A stretch of 64,000 bases of DNA from Otis tarda (taxonomy: Eukaryota; Chordata; Aves; Otidiformes; Otididae), in the NCBI GenBank assembly GCA_026413225.1, contig CM048572.1, forward strand, positions 8,432,001 through 8,496,000, given 5' to 3'. Below are positions 1 through 12,500 of this stretch, in pieces; within the stretch, counting starts at the first letter, position 1, and every line of letters begins with the position of its first letter. The translations under genes and the position numbers were made by a program. The notes below the pieces were generated by a model. It did not search any database, was not told the origin of the DNA, and was given only the letters and a program-made list of their open reading frames with translations.

Positions 1-444
1 CAGAGTCTGTTGTTCTGATAAATAAGAAATCTCCACATCAGCTCAGCTAATCTCAGCGCTAGAGGAGGGTTTATTGTGATCTGCCTGGCTCAAACATCCT
101 TTTTACAAAGTGTGGAAGGAGAAAGTTGCTGATGCTAGTACTACGAGTAAGCAGTACTCCAGCAGCACTGTCAGCACTTACCTGCCACCTTTTTAAAAGG
201 TTGAATGGTTCTTAAAGCACTTTATCCTGCAGAAATTTCCTTGGTCTGGTTCCACAAACTTTAACGGGAGCCTTTGGTTATTTTATGTGGTACGAAGTTT
301 ATCTTAATGGTATCAAATAGCCGTTCATGAAACATTTCTATTGTCCTAGATGTGCTCAGGCTGAACTTCAGGCCTGTTCTGGTTCTGCACGATTTCACTT
401 TACTTTTTCAGGATCTGTGTTTTTATGTTGTACGAAAGACTTAC
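1..444. other. RIPOR3 intron, partial
   Basis: Sequence between the last visible RIPOR3 exon and the window edge. I see no exon, repeat or RNA gene. Confidence 0.7.
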
Positions 445-535
445 CAAAGGATAGCGTTGTTTCCCTGGCTGCATTTCTCACTTCCTCTGTTTCAGATTGG
501 CACAGGTGGGCAACCTGCTCAATACTCTCAACACC
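445..535 (-). CDS. RIPOR3: RIPOR3 exon, residues 880-910, last coding exon present in the window
   Basis: Reads [20 protein letters not shown], then [11 protein letters not shown] with the last codon split. The acceptor is aaacag and the donor G|gtaagt. Bases 1-444 contain no match to the expected terminal sequence (EKGRLAFEKMDKL in human by memory), so the stop codon and 3' UTR lie to the left. Confidence 0.93.
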
Positions 536-3500
536 CTGTTTGAGAAAAGAAAAATTTGCAACAGTAGCTTTTCAGCAAGCATTTTGATAAATATTTTTTG
601 CAAGGTAAACGCATAAATACTAACTCCCATCTCTTCTTGCATCGGAATTCTACTGTGACCTTTCTTTTCTCCCCATCATATCAGCTTGCAGTTATTTTCT
701 CTGAGCATGATCTCACCTCTGCTGCTTTCTATCCTGTTTTAGGGTATGGAAAACAGTAAAGATCCCAGGGTACAATTCACTGCTGCAGCACCGTTACATT
801 AGCATAAACCAATCAGGACCTCCACTGAAAGATTTAACCCAGGTTGTGCAAGGGAACAGTTGTTGCTCTGCAAATCTGACTTTGAGAATAAGACCGATTG
901 GTTGGGCCGATCTTGTGACTACATGTTTATACAGAAACTGTGCTCGCAATAATCCTTTGTGCGAGAACTAACTTATTACAGACGTGTGGCTCTTGGAAAG
1001 CTTTAAATCTATTCTGACAGTTTCTTAAAATAGCAATGCAAATAGTACTTTTCTGACTATAATCAGAAATTGTTAAAAAAAATGAACTGATTTAACTTTA
1101 AAATGTTAACGCTGACTCCATACACAGCTGACTGTTGCTCATTTTTCTACATGCTGGATGTCCCCCAGTCAGTGTCTGCTGCCCTTCGCCACTGACGATA
1201 TTGTAGAGCCCAGAACGCATCCCTCCTGGCGTTGCACCGTGTCTGCCAGCAAACTGAGACACCAGGATGTCTGCAGCTCCCTCTGCCTGCCGCCTTTTGA
1301 ATGACAGCACTAATGTGCTGGAACCTTGGCAGCCAAAAAAAACCCGTTAATTCCAAATAAAAGGAAGCTGAAAAAGTAATCCTACCGGCTTAAAGAAAAA
1401 GCTAGATACAGTTTTGCATCTAGCAATTTTGGCCAGACATGCACAGCAAAAGTAGAGCTGTAAATACTTACTCGGAGGTTTTTAAGGGCCAAGCACGCAG
1501 CTTGCTGAAGTCTTGCATCACAGTCACCTAAAATATCAGTGTAAAAAAAGAGAGCCTAAAAGAGAGAGAGAAAAAAAAAAAAATATGAAAGGGTTTATAG
1601 ACTTTGGCGTAATCAAGCACTCAGATTCAGACTGACATAAGCACTGTTTCACCAATCTGAAATTCAATAAAGGATCCACACAAATCACCCGAGCACCGCC
1701 ACAGTTTGTGTTCTAGGTCATAGATTAATGAAGGGTGGAGAGGACAACAGTGCCATTTAGGATAAAACAAGTTCCACGTATTTCAGCAGCTACTTAGAGA
1801 AGCCGGCAAGAACTGCAGCCTTTACCTTTTCCCTGAAGTTCTTGTTTGCCGCTGCACGGGAGAGGCAGGACGTGGCCGCTTTGCTGACGCGGTGGTTGTC
1901 GTCCAGCTGCAGGAGCCCAAGTAGCCGTAAAGTCTGTGGCAGAGGCTGGAGTTTGTTCAGGCGCTTTCCTTTCAATTTTTTAAGAGTCTTCAGCCGCCCA
2001 GGGCATTGTAGCTCCTCTATTAACATCACTGCAAGTGAAAGGACTCAACTTCACTGACAAACGGAGACCACAGCAAGGGAAGACCAGCTCCTCTCTAGTT
2101 CCTCCCTTTTAGCCCCACGTAGTTACTCCCAGTGCTACAAGCAAGCCAAGCACAGCAGGAAGCAAATCAGGACAACTGCCTCTTTGACCATCCTGTCTTC
2201 TTTCCCTGCCATTGTTTCATTTCCTCCTGTGCCAAGACTGTCTGACAAATGGAGCAGAGATCCTTATTTCACGACATTAGTTCACAGGGTGCAGCGAAGC
2301 CCTGCTCCTTTTAAGACTCGGGTGCACCGAGTACAACATACAGTGCAGAAGAACTCCTGTACCTTTGGACATTAGGGCAGAGCAGTCCTAAAATGCGGAA
2401 GACACGATCAAGCAAAATACTTTTAAAAATATCTGTCAAAGAGAAAACCCTCTATATTTTTAAAATAATAACAGGGGAAAAAAAAAAAAAAGGAAAAAAA
2501 AATCAAGCACTGGATTGACATTTCAATTTGAAGAATAGTCCTGGGCTTTTTCACTGAACAGCAATGCACAAGTTCTTAGTCCCCCGCCAGATGAGTTATC
2601 TGCATCCAAATAAGACTAAATACACAGCCAATACCTGAACTATTTATGGTTTTTTTCCAATACAGACTGAGTTTTAAAGTACTTTCACATGTTGGACTGG
2701 GCTTCAGCAAGACACTGGCTACCTCATGCTAGAAAGTGCACGTTAGTAACCTCTGAAATTTTATTGCCATTATCTCTGTCTGACTCCAGCTGCAATAGTC
2801 ACACAAAGCTACAGACATTTACGCAGTCCTGCTATCCAGCTGTAGATTGCTGCCAATTTTGTTTCTGCTTTAACTTCAGAATATCACAGAACCCACTTCT
2901 TAGGGCACTTAAGATAAAGCCATCCTTCACATCTCCGTTTTGTTTCCCCCTGGTTAGATACCGGAGTCAAGCGTGTCTTCCCTGTTCTAATTAAAACTGC
3001 ACGGTCACAGGGAGAACTAAAATGGCAACAAATTGGCAATGCAATGGCTGGGCCTTTTACTGCTCAGAAAATGCATCTTGAGTAGTAACCCGGGGGGCAA
3101 CAGCCAGCTGCTGGGCTTGTGAGCTCCAGGGAATGCGCCAAGCCCTGCCATTACCTTCTTTAGCAAGTCTTCCCAAGTGTTTCTCCAGGCTGGTAATGTG
3201 GTGTTTCTCCAGGTAGCTATAAAACTGGAATAAAGTAACCGGTTCTGTTTGGAGGTACAGAGAGGGGAGCAACCCGTCGCAGGTGACGATCTGTTCCAGC
3301 AACCTCTGCCATACTGAAAGCGACACAGAAGAGAGCAAACGAGAAAACCAAAGGTTGGTTAGATGTAAGCTACTTACAACAAGAAGTTAAGTTTTAGTTT
3401 ATTTTTAAAATCCACAAGGACCATTTTTAGCTGTGCAATAAAATGCAATCAGAGTGGCCTTGTGTTCAAGGAACAGACCGATACCTGCTTCTAACTGACC

Positions 3501-6500
3501 GGGGTACTTTTCCTTCACTTTGAGCGTCAGGGTGTATTTTAGTGCATGACGGAATCTTTCCGCTGAAGCAAACAAGATGCTGCCAGGCTCTGCAAGATCG
3601 CTCCACATTTTCAGATAGTGCTTCTTCTTTTTAATCTTCTGAATAACTGGCAGGGAAAAAAAAAAAAAAAAAAAAACACCAAACAAAACCCATCACATTT
3701 TCGAAAGTTAGTGAGCTCTAGCAGATTTTGGATTTTACATGAGAAACGAGGCACCAGATGGCACATCTAGTGATGTGTCAGCACAGCTCGTATCTGCGTT
3801 ATATACACGGCTTTGTTCAGCGCTGGAGAGTTGCTGCCAGTATTTTAACATCTGCAAGCATTGATTTCACCAAGCTTGGGTTGAGTTCCTAAACTGTCAT
3901 TATGAGACCTGAATGAGATGCTTAGCAGCTCTCCTGCCGCTCATTAATTTTATCCCAGCATATGAGTCAAGTTTCAGGGGAACTTTCTGCGAGTTTAACT
4001 GTTTCCACACCTACCAGCACGAGCTGTGCCATTTCCAAGCATTTTAGAGATCCTGCCTTACGTACCTCCACAAGTGGAGAACTCTGAACCTCAGTGCACA
4101 GGCTGAGGCAGGCTTGCTTTCATCAAACACTTCAGAAGAGCACTCGAACAATACCTTGTGGTTTCATTTAAACCCTCTCATTCCTCACTCTTACCTACAG
4201 AGATGTTCAACTTGTGTTCTGCATTTGAGACTCCTACACTTTCCTCATCACGCTGTGCCGAAGGCCCTTAGAACCTTGCTGCAGGGAACAGTTTGTTCTC
4301 ACATCCTTCAGGATAAAATCTGTCAGCAAATGCTTCCAACTAAAATTTGCATACTTGCCACCGTGTTTACCAAGATGAGAACAAAAGCCTTCGAAGTCTC
4401 CCATTGTGCCTTTATCACTTTGTCACATCCAACAGTCAATGGAAGAATTTAGTAAGGGGAAGGCCTGAGAGGGGAAAAATTGCAAACTAACCTTTTCTTG
4501 CAAATAGGTACAGCAGCTGGGCTGTTTGCTTACTAAGAGATATAAAAAGAGGATTTTACTAAGGCTATTCTGCTGTTCTTCAACTGCAGACTCCACCACC
4601 TATAGCTTCTCTGTTTCTAAAACATACCAGTTCAGCTACTTTCTTTGAGCTAAACTTCTTCAAATCTTTTCCTTCCTTGCAGAGGGGAAAAAACAACCAA
4701 ACAATGAGCTCTGTTTTCTCTAAGAATTCAGAGATGAAAGCTGTTTTAATTACATGACTGTTTGTTAAGGAATTTAGAATGAAACCCTGATGTGACCAGG
4801 GAAGCTCGAGCAGAGTTACCTGTACCCCTCACATCTCTGGCACGCCTTGGAATAATGCAGTTACTCACTTTCTTCAACAGACATATCCAAGACATCGCCC
4901 AGCACTCGCGTCTGCTCTGATACTTCTTCCAGAATGCTCTCCTGGACGACCTGGGCTACATTCGGTGACCTCAGTTTCTGAAATGCAACATGCTTATCTC
5001 AGTAGCTGAAACGAAGGCAGTACCAAGCTCAAGATGAAGGAGGATTTGTTTCTTAGAAACAAACTTTTAAAATCTGCGAGAGAACACCAGTTACTCTCAA
5101 AGGCCTCTTTTCCCATCACAGCATGGCCAGGGCACTTGAGTGCAAAGCTGCTCAGCAGAACAGGATGAGCAGATCCCGCTATGCTGGAACAGGCTGGCTG
5201 GGGTTTGACATTCTTCTTTGCCTCTGCCCATCGACAACTGCACAGCAGATGAATGCCAGCAGTTCCACTGTCCCCCGCCGCCCAGCCTCGTTGGAGACGA
5301 TGCTTTGAGGACGATAACGTGCTTGAGCACTATAACAGAAGTTAACTGAGGAATGAGGTCTCCAGGGGAGATAAGAGTTCTTTTCTGCCTGACATGCTAG
5401 TAGTTTCTTTCCAGTATAGCAGTTTTTCATTCATTCATTAAAAAAATTGATCACCTGTTCTCAATACACAACTCAACCCAAATCTCTCCTGCTGCATTAG
5501 CAGCGTGCTTTGGGCACAAAGGTATCACTCAGAGCTTCGGCAAAACCCTGAGGCTGAAAAAAAGAGCAGAGTTTTGTATGACACATTCTGTGCATACACT
5601 GCAGTTTTTTGGACTCCATTTCTATTCCAAGGCATTCTGCTTTTATAAAAGAACCAACTACACATTCACTTTTGCCTGTAATCAGAATCCACAATTACAG
5701 CCAGTGCCCTGGAAACCCACAGGCTATTCCTTACCTGCAAAAGATCTTTGCACAGCTTCAAGTGAGTTATCAGAAGCGTGTCTAAGCTGTCATCACCAGT
5801 CGTTACGTCTCTTGTTTCTGTTCTCACGTCACAGCTGAGGGACTGAACCATGTTGTCATTGTATGTGCTGTTGAGATGAGAGAGAGGAAAAAGAAAAAAA
5901 AAAGTTAAAACTCTCATCATCAAATAGGGAGCTGTACAGTCTCAATAGCAGCCTTCAAGCAAGTTGCAAAAGTACAGACCAGGTGGCATTTAACAGATAA
6001 CTGCATTTTGAATTGAGTTTCTAAAACTTCTTAAAAACATGAGGACTTTATTTCTAAAACTCATTCCAAGACAGTAATACCAGATCAGCTGATCCCACAA
6101 AATCCCATTTTCGAGAACCACTACTAGTAAAAGATGCTTCCAGATAACGTGAACCGAGTTACTGGCTCATTTGCTGCGGGTGAACTGCAAAAGCAGCACA
6201 TGTAACAGACAAATCCCTTGGCGTTCCCCCAACTCAATGATACTGGGAGTGCAGTAAGTCTCCCAGGATCAGGCTCGTAGCTCTGGCACATAAATTTCAG
6301 TGCTATGCCACTTGCAAAATGTAAAACTGAATTCAAAAGAATGAACAGGTAGAAGAGCTCTGTAAGTTCCTCATAGCTCTCGCCCTCACTAATGCAGAAC
6401 TGTTCAGCATCATCCCAATGAGCCCCTTTCCTGCAGTCTGCTTCTAGCAGTCCTACATGTCAGGCCTTCCACCATCTCCTGTGGGCGTCATCTGCAATGT

Positions 6501-9500
6501 TTTCTGTAAGTTTTGCTTCAGTTGCCTGCCATTTAAATCTGGTAAGTACTCTGAATCTCAAAATATTTTTAAAAATTTGTTTCTATCCTGGATGTTCATA
6601 CCAATAGCAGCTCTGCACAATCGTTACTTAGCCAAGTCCAGCGTACTGGCCAGTGTTCCCGGGATCAGCCCTCCTTACCACTTTCCCTCATCCCCTGTAA
6701 CCAAGTGCTGCAGATACTCACCTGACACTGGCTGTTCTTACACTGCCAAATAACGAAAGCTCATCAGCACTATAGTCAGCGTTTAAAAAGTCAAAACTTT
6801 CCAGTACTGTCTCCACCATTAAACTTTCCATAGATGAATGTTTGTGAAGTGTCTTTACCTGTTGATGGAATGTAAGGAAAAACACTGTTATTTGTAGTTA
6901 TCAAGACATCTTGCATGAGTTCTTTGCTGTTTTGCAGCAAATCACTCTTAATAACAAATCAATTTGCTTTTCTAATTTCATTCTGAACACATCAGGAAAG
7001 GTAGCTCTTTGTACATCACTCTGATCCCAAAATACTAAACTCAAAATATGCTTCAACATTTTAATCTATCTGTATTCCTCTCTGAATTTCCACGCCTGTT
7101 AAGGCTGGAATGAGAGCTGATTTTCACTCATTCCCTGTTTCAGATTTAGAAGTAGCAATTTTAAATGTCTGTTGGATTCCAGCACAGTACCCAAGAACTT
7201 CAACATCAATAGTGGATTTTATATCCCCCACTTGGAAAGGCTGCTTTGAGAGCACTTGGTTTGTTTAATTTCTACTTTTAAAGTGGCTGCACTGGAACAG
7301 AAAGTCAGTGCAATTTTGTTAGTATCATTTATTATCCCAGGCCTCAGATGAAGTCTTGCAGTACGTTATCTCTCAAGTCTGCACGCTGGCCCCATGTTAC
7401 TGCAATGCTACCAAATTTGCAATACAAGCCACTGCTTGCAGAAAGCTCTTCTCCAGGACGTTTCCTCTAAAGAAAGAAACGTTTTCAGTATCAAATGACT
7501 TATCAGACAGACTGAACTGCCTGCAAGAGCTAGGTGATCCTGGAGAAACATCAGGATTGATTAACTGATGCAGTAATCACAAGGTATACTAAATCTGAAC
7601 AACAAAAAAAAAAAAAATAGAAGCAAACCAAAATGCAGAGGCTCTCACATACAGGTCAGATTCTGCTCAGCCCAGACTAGTTTCTACTTTGACTGCATGC
7701 AGTTTCTTAATTTCTTTTTTCCAGATCATTGATCTGCACACAGCATTTGAAGGCTGAGAGGTGCTGTGCACCGCAGTGCTCCTGTGTACTTAGCCCCCAC
7801 GTCTGCCTTTTCTGAGTAGTGCCTGACCTCTGGTGGCCAAACTTACTTTTTGGGAACGTGCCATCGATACATCAAGTCAAATCCACCACAGGGTCATGGA
7901 ATGTCTACAGTTTTAGGAGTAACAGCGGAAGCTACACCATCTACCGAGAGTAAAACACTCCCATACCTTTAGTTTATCCCTCAGAGATGAAACCTGGTAT
8001 TCCAGTTTCTCCAGCTGGGCTTGCCCCACATTGTGTGATTTCAGCAAGTTTAACACTTCTTGAAGAGTCTTATCAATTGACTTTGTATGTCCATCTAGTT
8101 TTAGGTTATTTGCAGCATTCAAGCTTTTCTGACTAATGTCTTCTTGCTCTGTCAGACGGCGATTTCTGGTCTGGTTAAAAGAATCTCTACTACCTCTGTG
8201 ACGATTCAGAAAACTAGATGGGTTACTTGGAAATCCATCCACACATGGAGTCTTCTTCAGGATATCTAGAGTTGTGTGACTTGAAAGAGGATGCTGTCGC
8301 TCTTCTGCACAAGTCTCTTGAAGAATCACTGATGACAATGTCCTGTGGTCTAGAGCTGGAGTTGTAGTTCTGGATTCTGCCCCTTTCTGATCCTCAGAGC
8401 TGAACGAGTCTGCCTCACTTGCCTCTGCAGGACTGTGAGGCTTGCTCTTCCCATGTACATCAAAATCACAGGCAGCCAAGTAGCTCAATATGCTGGGAGG
8501 CTGAGCTTCATCAATTACACCCCCTTGGCTCTGCCTTTGCTGCAAAACAGACTGCAAACAGATGCATAAGTGAGCACATATACAACTGACAAGCATGAGA
8601 TACCGCCCAAGATAGAGAACTACGGTTCCCTGTTCTTGGAAACACACACTCAAACTGATCAAAACCACAGCGCTCTCCTACGCAAGGCAGCCAGCCCGGC
8701 ATAGACTGGACAAAAGAAACTACTGACACCAAGCACTAAGAGCCTACTGAATAGACTAAGTGGAGCAGTAGTAACTCTGCTTTAGATCTTTCAGAAAGAA
8801 ATTACCAAGACAGCTACATTTTTTTTCTGGAAAAAGAACCTTGTCAAGCAGCTTTTGTGTCACGTCAGCTCAGGACAGGATGTGAATGCAGTGGCTAGAG
8901 AAAATGTTCATTTTTAAGAGTCCAACGTAGCCTGTACAAATAATAAACTTTTCTGAAGGAGACTGCATGTTCTGCTGCCTTGGTGAGGGAATATCAACCT
9001 GACTTAGACTGGATGTTAGGGGAACGGATCTATGATGTCATCAGTATTCGAGACGTATGGCAGAACTAACAGGATCATATGCCACTGCTAAACTGTTAAA
9101 ACAAAACCCTCTTGAATGAATGAGAAAGAGGACAGGGTTTTCTGTTCCCCTGGGCTACGCTTGGCAAGAAGTGTGGTTGAGGAAGAGGAAAGCTTGTTTT
9201 ACATAGCACATCTAAGGCACCATCCTGCTCCATGACTACTAAGGCAGATTGGTTCCTAGTTTGATTCCCGCTGTAGACTATTAGAGCAGATGTCCACACC
9301 CCTACCATTCTGCCTGCCAAGAGGAATGTTTGGCAGGATTTTTTTTTCCCTTTACAAAATCTAAAATGGAACTCAAAAGAATAGAGGTTACAAGAAAAAA
9401 AAATAAAAAAGCCTCAAAAAAACTGCAATGGCCTTAGAGTGTGTTCTTCAATAACCTCATCTAATCCAAAAATCCAGTCCTAGGTCTGTGCTTTGCATTT

Positions 9501-12500
9501 TGCTTTCCTCAGCATACTCACCAGGTAGTATTTCTCTCTGAAGCTGGGAGTATTTGGTGGGGTCCAGTTGTACAAGGAACTCTTCCTGCTCCCCACAGAA
9601 AACTTGGCAGTGGTTCCAGGTGACAAAAACAGGTTCTCTGTGTCAAAGGGGCTGTAGCAGAAGACACAAAGGCCGAAGTGTCAGTAAGACCAGAAAGCAC
9701 AGAAATGTTTATCAGCAGGAACAGCTGTTAAGATTTGAACTGTGACATTTAGTAAACAACACAGGGAATAAAAAGAGAGAGGGACTGCCTCTCTGACCAA
9801 TACTTACAATTGCACCAGCAGAGAAAGAGGTAGGTGAAAAGGTTGCCTATGTTACACTGAATTCTCAACACCCTTTAGACAGAGACCTGTGCCAGCCACA
9901 GCCTTTGGAAGAAGCAGCCAACAGGCCAGAATTCTGGAGTGCTCTCCATCCCTCTGCAGTGTCCTACACAGACACCAGTGCTGGCAATACGGTACAGGCT
10001 GCTTGCCCACAGCCACTGGGCAGCTAGCGAGATACACACCGCACCAGAGAGGAAGGAAATATAACACTTGCAAGAGAGGAAAACCGTCATTAGTTTCCCT
10101 CCTGCAGAGCACACACCACCTGGAAAAGCCACTAAAAAGCCTTCATTATCCTTCAAATATTAATGAACAACTCCTATGGCTGGCAGGGGAAGCTTGGGCA
10201 GTGGTAGATGGCACGTTCTGTGGTTCCTACAGTCGCGGATGAGTCTGGTTATAACCCCAGAGGACACTGGCTATGGTGTACAAGTGTTTGACAAGCCCTG
10301 TTCTAAAGAATTCCTAATTACCTACTACATCTCAGCCATTAATTCCCCAACTCCTCTGCAAAGCAGCCTAAGGAAACTTGGACAAACCATCTCCTAAAAT
10401 GCAACTCAGCTAACCAGGAGAGAGAAAATAAATTTCAAGCTAAGTAAAGCAAGTTTGGTTTTTTTTCTGCATGTTACTTTTGTTCCCTACTGATATGCCT
10501 TGTGGCACCAAAATAAAGCTTGTTTTTCCACTTAAGTACTGGCATTTTTGGAAAAAAGTGGATTGTTTATAACAAATATGTGATCTCATAGATATGAATA
10601 TAATGAACAAACAGTGGGATAAAAGTAGGATTTAGCTGTACAATACAGAACCACTGTAAGTGTGAAGAGATCCAAACAATTAGGACTAATCAGTTACAGA
10701 GAAATGAACTTCTGCTTTCTAGCAGAAGTTAAAAAGCACACCTCCAATTCTCTCTACTTCCTCCTGTTGTACAAGGACAAGTCTTCACAGCGCCCTGCAG
10801 CGCAACACACCACTGTCTTCCTCAGCATGGAGGTAACAGCCCATGAGCTCGCCTAACACAGGTTAATTGGCTGAATTAACCAGTGTCACCCAGCTGGGGT
10901 TCATCAAACAGGCCAGTTCCATAGAATCACATTAACAACCATCTGCATCGCCTCACTATGCAGAAAATAAATCGGGTTTCTGACAGTAAGAGCCTTTTAG
11001 CCAAAGCCTGCTATGTTTACTGATGGAAGCAAGTTACTCCCATCCACAGCATTTCTTAACAAGAGTCACAGGGATCCATACCTCACATTTTTCATTTGTA
11101 GCTTTTAATACAGCAATGCAGTAATGTAAAGTGACACTTTGGAGGAAAGGGGCAGGAATAACAAGCTGAATCTGTTTTGCCTCTTTGACAATTACCAAAG
11201 CCCTCTAGCAAAACACAGCTATTCAACTGCTCTCCAAACAAGCCCACGCTCCCTATTACTGCAAGATAACAAGTTAAGTGCACAAAGCGAAGGCTGAAGG
11301 AAAGAATTCAGGCTGCTCTAAAGCATCTATTATCTCCTGATTGTTAGCTCTTCGGGTGCGATCCGTCATCTTGTTCCACATTTGTACAGCAAGCAACACA
11401 TCGTACTGGGATAGATCTGTGAATCCATCTCTCCCAGCACATTGACATTGACAGAAGCCAGTAGGGGACATTCAGGGAAAAAGCATAGGAAATAAGTCAA
11501 ATATAGCTGGCTTTTCCCAGACACATACTCAACTTTGAGGCAATCCATAGCTTAGATCTGTCATGCACCAGACTTTGCAAGCAGACTATTGCCTTTAATT
11601 GTCACGTGCTTTCCTTAGTTTGTCTAGTCACCTCCTGAAATCATTGACACCAAACCTCTGCGTAGGTTAAAAGTACGCAGAAATTTCATTTTACACTGGG
11701 GAACAAGTACTTCGAATGGGGGAGGGGTCTCTGTGGCTGTAGCGAGGCAAATGATGGCTAATCATTTCCTTTCCACATTCCCCACAGCAAACACACATAT
11801 GCCCATGCAGTATTATCCATCAACATCTTCTCGAGACTGAAACATTCTATTAAAAAAAAAGAGTGGCCCCACTTGTCTAATCATCTTTGTTGCCCCCATT
11901 CTGTTTCTGTATGGCCAAACATATTGGCCTTTGGTTGTGACTGATTACAACACTGGCATTAAATGCACGACACTAGAACAGCATCATTGTTAAGGCCAAC
12001 GTAAATGCAGCACATAACTCCCCTTTAGCCTGCCTTAGCACTGTCGCAGGACTTCAGTGTTTGGGTCCAAAACACATGCTCTGCCTGACCTTGAAAGGGT
12101 TTACAGTTCATCGGAGCTCATGTTTCTTAGATTGCAAAGTTTCTGACGTCCTAGGAAGCTCAGCCACACACATTCAGAGGTGCCTCAGCCTTGCCAGCAC
12201 TGAGCATAGATTCCCAGTGAGATATTATTTTGTTATAACCACCAAACCTGTGGAGGGATGAAATACTTGAGATTTCTAGGATTTCCCTAACCTTGCTGCA
12301 TTTTTCTGTGTAAGGAGGACACTTCCTGGTTTCTGTTCTCAGAGGAACATAAGTAATGAGGCAGAGGCAGAACTTAATTCAGTCTTTAGCCCTAGAGGAC
12401 CTGCATTCCCTTCTCCTGTGGCCGAGACTGTGCCCTGATCACTCCCCTTCTGTCCAATCACCCCACATATTAAATACCACTGGGCCAGAAGGGCTCTTCA

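Noticed and set aside
1..444. Possible RIPOR3 terminal exon and 3' UTR
   Set aside because: No match to the expected GRLAFEKMDKL-type ending and no stop/polyadenylation arrangement on the minus strand; the terminal exon is taken to be outside the window.
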